Positions 1 to 5,230 of a stretch of 12,540 bases of DNA are shown one piece after another. The stretch spans positions 1-12,540 of the forward strand of contig JAOTZA010000067.1 in assembly GCA_029861655.1 (NCBI GenBank), in the 5' to 3' direction. The stretch is from Acidobacteriota bacterium (GTDB lineage Bacteria; Acidobacteriota; Thermoanaerobaculia; Multivoradales; JAHEKO01). Each line of letters starts with the position of its first letter. Position 1 is the stretch's first letter. The notes beneath the pieces are model-generated. The model saw only the letters and a program-made list of their open reading frames with translations, made no database searches and had not been told where the DNA came from. A program made the position numbers and the translations under genes.

Positions 1-215
1 GTGAAAGTGGTGAGAAGGTCGAGATCTTTTTTGCCGACTGTCTGGCCGGCAAAGCCAAGAGACGGGGGTTCAAGAAAGGCGTAGTCACCAACCTGAGCTA
101 CCTGATCGCGCACGAGAGCCACCACCAGGGGAATATCTTGCTGACTCTCAAAGAGACCGGTCAAAACCTCGATCAAACGATGCGCTACGCGATCTGGAAC
201 TGGGACAAGATCTAG
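1..215 (+). CDS. DinB-family protein, C-terminal part (cut by window edge)
   Basis: The frame is open from base 3 and gives 70 residues before the TAG at 213-215; the start lies outside the window. The fragment contains LIAHESHHQGNI (residues 35-46), the last-helix histidine motif of the DinB/YfiT-like four-helix-bundle metalloenzyme fold, and ends in YAIWNWDKI, a C-terminus typical of small DinB-family proteins. Family members bind a divalent metal through three histidines, one or two of which would be in HESHH. Some are thiol-dependent transferases, but most have no assigned reaction. The next gene (DUF1801) lies about 96 bp downstream on the same strand. The family call rests on these two motifs alone. 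The substrate cannot be inferred. Confidence 0.75.
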   Translation, partial: ESGEKVEIFFADCLAGKAKRRGFKKGVVTNLSYLIAHESHHQGNILLTLKETGQNLDQTMRYAIWNWDKI

Positions 216-295
216 GATATTTAGAAGGACGGATCGCCGAGCTTTTCCCCGGTCGCGAGCGCTCGACCGAGGCGTTAGAGTAGGCGAGTTAATCC

Positions 296-303
296 AAGGA
301 GGA
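296..303 (+). promoter_or_regulatory. Strong ribosome binding site fixing a GTG start
   Basis: AAGGAGGA lies 8 nt upstream of the GTG at 312. It is a near-perfect Shine-Dalgarno sequence and decides in favour of this GTG as the start of the DUF1801 gene. Confidence 0.8.
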
Positions 304-311
304 TCGGGACC

Positions 312-740
312 GTGGCGGAGCTCAAGACGAAGCGAAACCAAAAGAGCGTCAAGAAGTTTCTGGACAGTGTCGAGAACAGGCGCCGCCGGGAGGATGCCTG
401 GGCGGTGAAGGCGATGATGGAAGAGTTGACGGGCGAGAAGGCCGAGATGTGGGGAGACAGCATCGTCGGGTTCGGCAGCTATCACTACAAGTACGCCAGC
501 GGCCGTGAGGGCGACTGGTTTGTGACCGGTTTCTCGCCACGCAAAGTCAGCCTCACTCTCTATGTCATGTCCGGTTTCTCGCGTTACCAGGAGTTGATGG
601 CCAAGCTCGGAAAACACAAGACCGGCAGCTCGTGTCTCTACATCAATCGACTGGAGGACGTCGACTCAAAGATCCTGCGCAGGCTGATCAAGGAATCGGT
701 GGCGCACTTGCGGCGTAGCGACAAGGCGGCCGGAGGCTGA
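312..740 (+). CDS. DUF1801 (YdhG-like) domain protein
   Basis: A 142-residue cytoplasmic protein with a GTG start supported by a strong Shine-Dalgarno site. Residues about 25-135 match the DUF1801 fold: an N-terminal helix pair, then GFGSYHYKYASGREGDWFVT (54-73), the strand SLTLYVMSGF (80-89), and GKHKTGSSCLYINRLEDVD (100-118), where the conserved lysine-glycine turn is followed by the final sheet. Length is usual for the family. There is no signal peptide or membrane segment, and the molecular function of DUF1801 is not established. The following B3/4 gene begins at, or within about 40 nt of, the stop, so the two are probably co-transcribed. The basic N-terminus (KTKRNQKSVKKF) could help bind nucleic acid, but that is inference. 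Confidence 0.88.
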   Translation: MAELKTKRNQKSVKKFLDSVENRRRREDAWAVKAMMEELTGEKAEMWGDSIVGFGSYHYKYASGREGDWFVTGFSPRKVSLTLYVMSGFSRYQELMAKLGKHKTGSSCLYINRLEDVDSKILRRLIKESVAHLRRSDKAAGG

Positions 741-781
741 GACTCATCGTCGCCCCCGAGATCTTCAAAGCCTTTCCGGGG

Positions 782-1432
782 ATGTCGATCGTCGCGGTGG
801 TCGCCCGAGACGTCGACAACACGGTCGCAACGGCAGAACACGGCGAAGAATGGGCAAAGGTCTGGTCGGCGGCTGCCAAGACGGAGATCGCGAACAGTCA
901 GTCGCACCCTCGGGTGGCGCCGTGGCGCAGCGCATTCAAGCGCCTGGGTGTCTCGGGAAAGAAATTCCCAAGCTCGATCGAAGCCATTCTGAGGCGAGCT
1001 CTCAAGGGCGGCGCTGCTTTCTCGATCAACCCGCTGGTGGATTTCTACAACACGGTCTCGTTGGCGAATGTCGTACCCGCCGGGGGCTACGACATCGGCG
1101 GGATCGAGGAGTTGGAACTGCGGCTCACTCGCGACGGCGATGTTTTTCAGGCGCTGGACGATGAGGAGTCGATCCCTGTGCCGGCCGGTGAGGTCGCATA
1201 TGTGGTGGGCTCGACGGTGCTGACGAGGCATTTTGTGTGGCGACAATCCCGCCAGGCGTTGATCGGTGAGGCCAGCCGCAACGTTCTATTGCTCTCAGAA
1301 GTGCTGGGCGACCTGCCGGCTGCTGTAGTCGACAACGTCGAGAAGATGTTGCTCGATGGCTTGCGCGAGATCTTCGGTGTCGTTGGCCGGCCGGTACGTC
1401 TGAGCGAGAATCGTCTCGAGGCCGAGTGGTGA
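782..1432 (+). CDS. B3/4 domain protein (PheRS-beta-like tRNA-editing fold)
   Basis: Given from the first ATG this is 216 residues. The B3/4 fold spans most of it: SQSHPRVAPWRSAFKRLGV, the helix KFPSSIEAILRRAL, NTVSLANVVPAGGYDIGGIE, then GEVAYVVGSTVLTRHFVWRQSRQ and a closing helix after EASRNVLLLSE. In phenylalanyl-tRNA synthetase this domain hydrolyses mischarged tRNA. Free-standing copies are thought to edit tRNA in trans or deacylate amino-acid derivatives, but the substrate here is unknown. The true start is probably upstream: the same frame reads LRLIVAPEIFKAFPG directly before this ATG, which looks like the usual family N-terminus, and begins with CTG at 737 overlapping the DUF1801 stop. 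The frame has no ATG, GTG or TTG between the stop at 716-718 and 782. An ATG-782 protein would lack the first strand and helix. Confidence 0.85.
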   Translation: MSIVAVVARDVDNTVATAEHGEEWAKVWSAAAKTEIANSQSHPRVAPWRSAFKRLGVSGKKFPSSIEAILRRALKGGAAFSINPLVDFYNTVSLANVVPAGGYDIGGIEELELRLTRDGDVFQALDDEESIPVPAGEVAYVVGSTVLTRHFVWRQSRQALIGEASRNVLLLSEVLGDLPAAVVDNVEKMLLDGLREIFGVVGRPVRLSENRLEAEW

Positions 1433-1517
1433 TCGCCGAAGGATCGCCCGAGCGATAAGGTAAAGAGCAGGTGGCCGCAAAGATCATTGGTAGCGTGCCC
1501 GAGGCTCGAAGATGTGG

Positions 1518-2132
1518 CTAAGTCGAGCTGTCTCGACCGAGTAGCTCCCGCCAGTCCTCGCGAGTGTCGATGTCGAGGAGAGGGCGTTCGCAAGCGAGCG
1601 GCAGCTCGACCACGCCAGGGCGATCGCCGCCGCCAAAGAGTTGGCGAGCCCCTTCGTCTCCCTGGACCGTCGATAGTTCGGCAAAAAACGACGAAGAGAT
1701 CAAGACGGGCGCTCCCGGCCGTCCCTCGAACGTGGGGACGACGATGGGTCCGCCGGTTTCTTCGAACCTCGCGATCAATCGGTCAATCAAATCCGCGCTG
1801 AGAAAAGGCTGGTCGCAGGGAATGAAGACGGCGGCTTCGGCGTGCAGCTCGATTCTCGAAAGAGCGGCGCGTATCGAGCGCGATTGGCCCCTTGCATAGA
1901 GGGGGTTGTCGACGATCTCTACAGCCAGCCCGGCCAGTACCGCGCCGACGGTGGCGGACTCGTGGCCCACGACGACAAGGAGCTGGCGCAAGCGTGAAGC
2001 AAGCGCGGTTCGGCACGTGCGCCGCACCATCGGCTCGCCGTCGATTTCGAGGAGTTGTTTTGGCGGGCCTTTGCCAAACCGCTTAGAAGGCCCGGCGGCG
2101 AGGATCACACCGCTGACACGAGCGCCGCTCAC
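1518..2132 (-). CDS. MocA-type molybdenum cofactor cytidylyltransferase (MobA-like NTP transferase)
   Basis: A 204-residue cytoplasmic nucleotidyltransferase with a MobA-like NTP-transferase fold. Visible motifs: ILAAGPSKRFG (10-20, the nucleotide-binding loop), PPKQLLEIDGEP (23-34), the metal-binding IPCDQPFLS (104-112), FEGRPGAPVLIS (135-146), GDEGAR (158-163) and the C-terminal DIDTREDW (187-194) typical of MocA/MobA proteins. MocA transfers CMP from CTP to molybdopterin-Mo to make the cytosine dinucleotide cofactor used by the xanthine oxidase family. CTP rather than GTP is inferred from the XdhC and hydroxylase neighbours and from GRPGAP. The GTG start overlaps the stop of the XdhC gene by 4 nt (GTGA), so translation is probably coupled. 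A glycosyl-1-phosphate nucleotidyltransferase is the main alternative but is unlikely here. Confidence 0.85.
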   Translation of the reverse strand: MSGARVSGVILAAGPSKRFGKGPPKQLLEIDGEPMVRRTCRTALASRLRQLLVVVGHESATVGAVLAGLAVEIVDNPLYARGQSRSIRAALSRIELHAEAAVFIPCDQPFLSADLIDRLIARFEETGGPIVVPTFEGRPGAPVLISSSFFAELSTVQGDEGARQLFGGGDRPGVVELPLACERPLLDIDTREDWRELLGRDSST

Positions 2133-2866
2133 TTGCCGTGGGAGACCGAGACGATCTGGGCCATCACCGCGAGGGCGATCTCTTCTGCCCTGCGGCCGCC
2201 GAGGTCGAGACCGATCGGTGCATGAATACGAGCGATGTCGTCTTTGCTGAATCCTCGCTCGCGAAGCGTGTCGACCCGCTTGGCGTGAGTCTTCTTTGAT
2301 CCCAGTGCGCCGATATAGCGTGCCGTGCTCCGAAGTGCCGCTTCGAGAGCCGGTAGGTCGATCTTGGGGTCGTGAGCCAAGGTGGCCACATAGGTTCCCT
2401 CATCGAGCTTTCGGTCCTCGAGATCTTCTTGCGGCCAGCGCGTGACCAATTCGTCGACGTGGGAGAAACGCTCGGCAGTGGCGAAAGCGGTACGCGGGTC
2501 GATTACGGTGGTCCGGAAACCCAGCTCCTTTGCAAACCGCGCCAGATGGATCGCCACGTGCACGGCCCCGACCAGCACCAGCTTGAATGCCGGCGGATGA
2601 ACCTCGCAGAACAGATCGGTGGCGGCCACGTCCGGCTCGAGTGCCGAAATGATCCGGCGGCTCGAGGAGAACGAGCGGAACGCTTCGGTCGCTAGAAGAT
2701 CGGCTTCCCGGTCGAGGCTGGGAGAACCTAGCGTCCCGTGGGACTGGCTGCCGGGTTGCACGAGCCGTTGGTTGCCGAGACCCGGGCCACCGACCACTGA
2801 CACCAGGGCTGTCAGCTGGTCGGCTTCGAGACGCTTGGCGAGGCGGGCGAAGATCTCCTGATTCAA
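2129..2866 (-). CDS. XdhC family protein, C-terminal (Rossmann) half
   Basis: A 245-residue protein carrying the middle and C-terminal parts of XdhC. Residues 1-70 match the linker region that follows the N-terminal domain in one-piece XdhC. The Rossmann domain starts at KLVLVGAVHVAIHLARFAKE (95-114), continues through TTVIDPRTAFATAERF (119-134), YVATLAHDPKIDLPAL (159-174), YIGALGSKKT (184-193), and ends in ARIHAPIGLDLGGRRAEEIAL (212-232), a hallmark of the family. XdhC proteins bind the molybdenum cofactor, promote its sulfuration and hand it to xanthine-dehydrogenase-type enzymes. The start is TTG at 2866-2864; it overlaps the stop of the N-terminal gene as TTGA, and the MocA gene overlaps its own stop by 4 nt. 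Together with the upstream gene it makes up a complete XdhC. Confidence 0.87.
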   Translation of the reverse strand: MNQEIFARLAKRLEADQLTALVSVVGGPGLGNQRLVQPGSQSHGTLGSPSLDREADLLATEAFRSFSSSRRIISALEPDVAATDLFCEVHPPAFKLVLVGAVHVAIHLARFAKELGFRTTVIDPRTAFATAERFSHVDELVTRWPQEDLEDRKLDEGTYVATLAHDPKIDLPALEAALRSTARYIGALGSKKTHAKRVDTLRERGFSKDDIARIHAPIGLDLGGRRAEEIALAVMAQIVSVSHGK

Positions 2867-3204
2867 GTCGGGACCTCGGTTGAAGACGGGCCGATCGCGA
2901 GTGGCTCGATAAAGATCTCGATCTTGCCGCCGCAGGAGAGTCCTACACTCCAGGCGGTCTCATCGGTCACCCCGAATTCGACCAGCTTGGCCTGGCCGGA
3001 CGAAAGAACCCCCTGGGCTTCTTCATAGACGGCGCCTTCGACGCAGCCGCCGGAGACGGATCCGACCATTCCACCGTCGGTCGTCACCGCCATCTTGGAG
3101 CCGATCGGCCGTGGTGCCGATCCCCAGACCTTCACCACCGTAGCGAGGGCGATTTGTTTGTCCTGGCGCCGCCAGAGATTGATTTCAGGAAGGATGTCGC
3201 GCAT
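2863..3204 (-). CDS. XdhC/CoxI family protein, N-terminal domain as a separate gene
   Basis: A 113-residue protein consisting only of the XdhC_CoxI domain: IALATVVKVWGSAPRPIGSK (18-37), GGMVGSVSGGCVEGAVYEEA (44-63, conserved Cys54) and WSVGLSCGGKIEIFIEPL (85-102, conserved Cys91). In XdhC the conserved cysteines of this domain are linked to cofactor binding and sulfur transfer. The reading frame is open much further upstream, but the added sequence is unlike the family and runs antisense to rarD, so I chose the ATG at 3204-3202, where homology begins. No good Shine-Dalgarno site precedes it. The gene is first in a three-gene minus-strand set (XdhC-N, XdhC-C, MocA) and divergent from rarD. It stops with TGA inside the TTG start of the next gene. 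Confidence 0.85.
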   Translation of the reverse strand: MRDILPEINLWRRQDKQIALATVVKVWGSAPRPIGSKMAVTTDGGMVGSVSGGCVEGAVYEEAQGVLSSGQAKLVEFGVTDETAWSVGLSCGGKIEIFIEPLAIGPSSTEVPT

Positions 3205-3207
3205 GGG

Positions 3208-3247
3208 TTCGTGTCGTGCCTGTCCCGGCATTATGAGCGGACACGAA
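3208..3247. promoter_or_regulatory. Inverted repeat in the XdhC/rarD divergent region
   Basis: TTCGTGTC (3208-3215) and GACACGAA (3240-3247) form a perfect 8-bp inverted repeat with a 24-nt gap. A nested TGCC/GGCA stem (3217-3220 and 3227-3230) could extend a structure. It covers the ribosome-binding region of the XdhC N-terminal gene and lies about 80 bp upstream of rarD. It could be an operator or an mRNA hairpin. Inverted repeats of this size also arise by chance in a window this long, so the call is weak. Confidence 0.25.
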
Positions 3248-3327
3248 GCGGCGCTCAAGAGGTGGCTCCGGCGTCTTGCGAGACACGGGCTCGAGAACAG
3301 CGGGTTGAATGGTAGAAAACGCAGGCG

Positions 3328-4215
3328 ATGCGCACCGATACCCGGGGACTGCTCTATACCTTGAGTGCCTTCGTCATCTGGGGGCTGTCGCCATTGTTCT
3401 GGAAGGCCCTCTTGTCGGTGCCCGCCGGTCAGCTTCTGGCGCACCGCATCGTTTGGGCGGCTCTGATCCTCGGTGTCTTGCTCACGGCGCAGCGCCGCTG
3501 GGGCGAGGCTCGTTCGGCACTTCAATCAGGGCGCGTGGTGCTGACGCTTTTGGTGACCACGGCCCTGATCGGCGCCAACTGGTGGATCTATGTCTGGGCG
3601 ATTGTGACCGAGAGGGTCCTTCAGGCGAGTCTCGGCTACTACATCAACCCCCTGGTGACGGTGCTGTTGGCGATGGTCTTTCTCGGCGAAAGGCTGGATC
3701 GGGCGCAGTGGGGGTCGCTGGCTCTCGCAGCGGCAGGCGTGGCCGTGATGATCGTTCGCTTGGGGGAGTTCCCATGGATCGCGCTGGTCCTGGCGGTGAG
3801 TTTTGCCTTTTACGGCTTGTTGCGGAAACAGGTTGGGGCGGAAGCGGAGGTCGGTTTGCTGGTCGAGACGGGAATCCTCACACCAGTCATGATTGGTTAC
3901 CTGGTGCGAGCGGACCTGGCGGGCAACGGAGCCCTTGGCCACCAGGGCGTCCTGATCGACGGTCTTTTGGTGGCGGCGGGGGCGATCACCGCCGTGCCGC
4001 TTCTTCTGTTCACCCACGGCGCCAGACGTCTGCCACTCTCGGCGGTGGGATTTCTGCAGTACCTGGCGCCTACCCTCCAGTTTCTTCTGGCGATCTTCTT
4101 GTTTCGCGAGCCCTTTACCGGCAGCCATTTCATGGCCTTTGCCTGCATCTGGGCGGCCTTGGCGCTTTTTACCTGGGATCTGAGCCGGAGAGCGGTCTTT
4201 TACAGATCGAGGTGA
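3328..4215 (+). CDS. rarD: RarD-like EamA-family transporter
   Basis: A 295-residue inner-membrane protein with about ten hydrophobic segments in two EamA repeats (roughly residues 8-145 and 150-287). RarD features are clear: RGLLYTLSAFVIWGLSPLFW near the start, AHRIVWA (38-44), GANWWIYVWAIVTERVLQAS, LGYYINPLVTVLLAMVFLGE, and in the second half GFLQYLAPTLQFLLAIFLF. RarD-type permeases belong to the drug/metabolite transporter superfamily; their substrate is mostly undefined, although early work named the gene from chloramphenicol resistance. The ATG at 3328 is preceded by a weak GCAGG. The last codons, TAC AGA TCG AGG TGA, lie inside the first copy of a repeat element, so the stop codon is element-derived. 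The gene separates a molybdenum hydroxylase operon from its maturation genes without an obvious functional link. Confidence 0.9.
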   Translation: MRTDTRGLLYTLSAFVIWGLSPLFWKALLSVPAGQLLAHRIVWAALILGVLLTAQRRWGEARSALQSGRVVLTLLVTTALIGANWWIYVWAIVTERVLQASLGYYINPLVTVLLAMVFLGERLDRAQWGSLALAAAGVAVMIVRLGEFPWIALVLAVSFAFYGLLRKQVGAEAEVGLLVETGILTPVMIGYLVRADLAGNGALGHQGVLIDGLLVAAGAITAVPLLLFTHGARRLPLSAVGFLQYLAPTLQFLLAIFLFREPFTGSHFMAFACIWAALALFTWDLSRRAVFYRSR

Positions 4216-4243
4216 CAGGAAAGTATCCTGTCACCCTGATCCC
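4201..4243 (+). repeat. REP-like hairpin repeat, copy 1
   Basis: A 43-bp unit identical to 4279-4321. Its core is a perfect hairpin: GGTGACAGGA (4211-4220), loop AAGTA, TCCTGTCACC (4226-4235). The outer GATC/GATC flanks (4205-4208 and 4238-4241) extend the stem imperfectly. It overlaps the end of rarD and supplies its stop codon. A position between convergent genes and a GC-rich stem are typical of REP elements. It may also stop transcription from both sides, although no T-run follows. Confidence 0.85.
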
Positions 4244-4246
4244 CCC

Positions 4247-4279
4247 GGCGGCGGTGCAGCTGCCGCCTTCGATCGTCAT
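4247..4279 (+). repeat. Spacer copied from the neighbouring FAD-subunit gene
   Basis: The 33 bases between the two hairpin repeats match 4589-4621, inside the FAD-subunit gene, at 32 of 33 positions (C4264 against T4606), in the same orientation and 342 bp apart. The source stretch encodes about residues 204-214 of that protein (MTIEGSSCTAA on the minus strand). The match ends exactly at the first base of the second hairpin repeat. The copy is non-coding. Confidence 0.85.
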
Positions 4280-4321
4280 ACAGATCGAGGTGACAGGAAA
4301 GTATCCTGTCACCCTGATCCC
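4279..4321 (+). repeat. REP-like hairpin repeat, copy 2
   Basis: Identical over 43 bp to 4201-4243, in the same orientation and 78 bp away. Its hairpin arms are 4289-4298 and 4304-4313 around the loop AAGTA. It lies 36 bp from the 3' end of the FAD-subunit gene on the opposite strand, and could end or stabilise that operon's transcript. Confidence 0.85.
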
Positions 4322-4357
4322 ATTAGCCTCGGGACGAACGCTAGTGAGAAGGTCAGG

Positions 4358-5230
4358 CTAGCTAAGCGCCCGGTCGCGGGCCTTTTCGAGAGCTCTTCTT
4401 CCGTAGACCTTGGCGAGGGCGACCCGATACTCGCCCGAGGCGTGTAGATCTCCCAACGGTTCGGCGATTTCGAGGTGGGCATCGACGGCAGCCCGGAATG
4501 CGGAGTCGTCAGCAGCAGTTCCGGCGAGTGCTGCGGTGACGGCCTCCGCGTGGACGGGCGTTGCCGCGACGCCGTTGAACGCCAGACTGGCGGCGGTGCA
4601 GCTGCTGCCTTCGATCGTCATTGTCGCGGCGGCTCCGCAGACTGCGTATCCCGACGCCGGGTGCTCGACCTTGAGATAGGCCGAGCCCGATCCTGGGGGG
4701 GCCACCGGGACCTCGATTGTGGTAACGATTTCGTTTGGCTCGAGGGCGGTTGTCAACAAGTCGGTAAAGAAGCTCGGCGCGGCAATGGAGCGCTCACCGT
4801 TCGGGCCGAGTATGTGGATCGTGGCCCCGAGCGCCACCAGAACCGCCGGTAGATCGGAGGCCGGATCGGCATGGGCGATGTTGCCGCCGATCGTGCCCTT
4901 GTTGCGGACTTGTGGGTCGCCGATCTGCCGAGCGGCTTCCGCGAGAAGGGAACAGCGCGTCCGGAGAGTTTCAGAGGTGGCAATCTCCGTGTGAGTGCTC
5001 AGGGCTCCGATTCGAAGGGCGTTGTCACCAATATCATTTTCCGACACCCCACGCAGTTCTTCGAGGCGGCCGATATCGATGAGTGCCGCCGGCTCGCATA
5101 ACCGTAGCTTCATCATCGGGATCAGGCTGTGGCCGCCGGCGAGCAGTCGGGCGTTGTCGTGGCGACCCAGAAGATCGATGGCTTCGGCGGCACTGGTGGC
5201 CCGGTAGTAGTCGCACTTGGCAGGAAACAT
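4358..5230 (-). CDS. Molybdenum hydroxylase FAD-binding subunit (CoxM-like)
   Basis: A 290-residue medium subunit that passes electrons from the iron-sulfur centres to FAD. The FAD-binding motifs are AGGHSLIPMMKLRL (31-44) and TIGGNIAHADPASDLPA (113-129). A CO-dehydrogenase flavoprotein C-terminal domain follows from about residue 180 (YLKVEHPASGYAVCGAAATM). Length is close to that of CoxM and its relatives. I chose the ATG at 5230-5228, where MFPAKCDYYRA begins the family pattern. It overlaps the stop of the large-subunit gene by one base (TGATG), so translation is probably coupled. The frame is open further upstream, but that is antisense-like sequence inside the large-subunit gene. Residues 204-214 are the source of a fragment copied into the repeat island downstream. 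The gene is last in the S-L-M operon. Confidence 0.92.
   Translation of the reverse strand: MFPAKCDYYRATSAAEAIDLLGRHDNARLLAGGHSLIPMMKLRLCEPAALIDIGRLEELRGVSENDIGDNALRIGALSTHTEIATSETLRTRCSLLAEAARQIGDPQVRNKGTIGGNIAHADPASDLPAVLVALGATIHILGPNGERSIAAPSFFTDLLTTALEPNEIVTTIEVPVAPPGSGSAYLKVEHPASGYAVCGAAATMTIEGSSCTAASLAFNGVAATPVHAEAVTAALAGTAADDSAFRAAVDAHLEIAEPLGDLHASGEYRVALAKVYGRRALEKARDRALS

Noticed and set aside
250..269. Hairpin CGGTCG/CGACCG between the DinB and DUF1801 genes
   Set aside because: Six-base stem, no T-run, and it lies just upstream of a gene on the same strand. Too weak to call a terminator.
1522..1537. GTCGAG-CTGT-CTCGAC hairpin near the convergent ends of the B3/4 and MocA-type genes
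   Set aside because: It lies inside the last codons of the MocA-type gene and has no T-run on either strand. GTCGAG-like words are common in this GC-rich sequence.
3205..3525. N-terminal extension of the XdhC N-terminal frame up to 3525
   Set aside because: The added residues run antisense to rarD and have no family similarity; homology begins at the ATG at 3204.
4201..4321. CRISPR array reading of the two repeats with a spacer between them
   Set aside because: Only two 43-bp units, strongly palindromic, a spacer copied from the adjacent chromosome gene, and no cas gene nearby. REP-like elements fit better.
3309..4361. A long plus-strand frame of 350 codons over rarD
   Set aside because: It is Gly/Arg/Ser-rich, shifted relative to the clear RarD frame, and runs through both hairpin repeats because the 78-bp unit is a multiple of three. 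It is a shadow frame.
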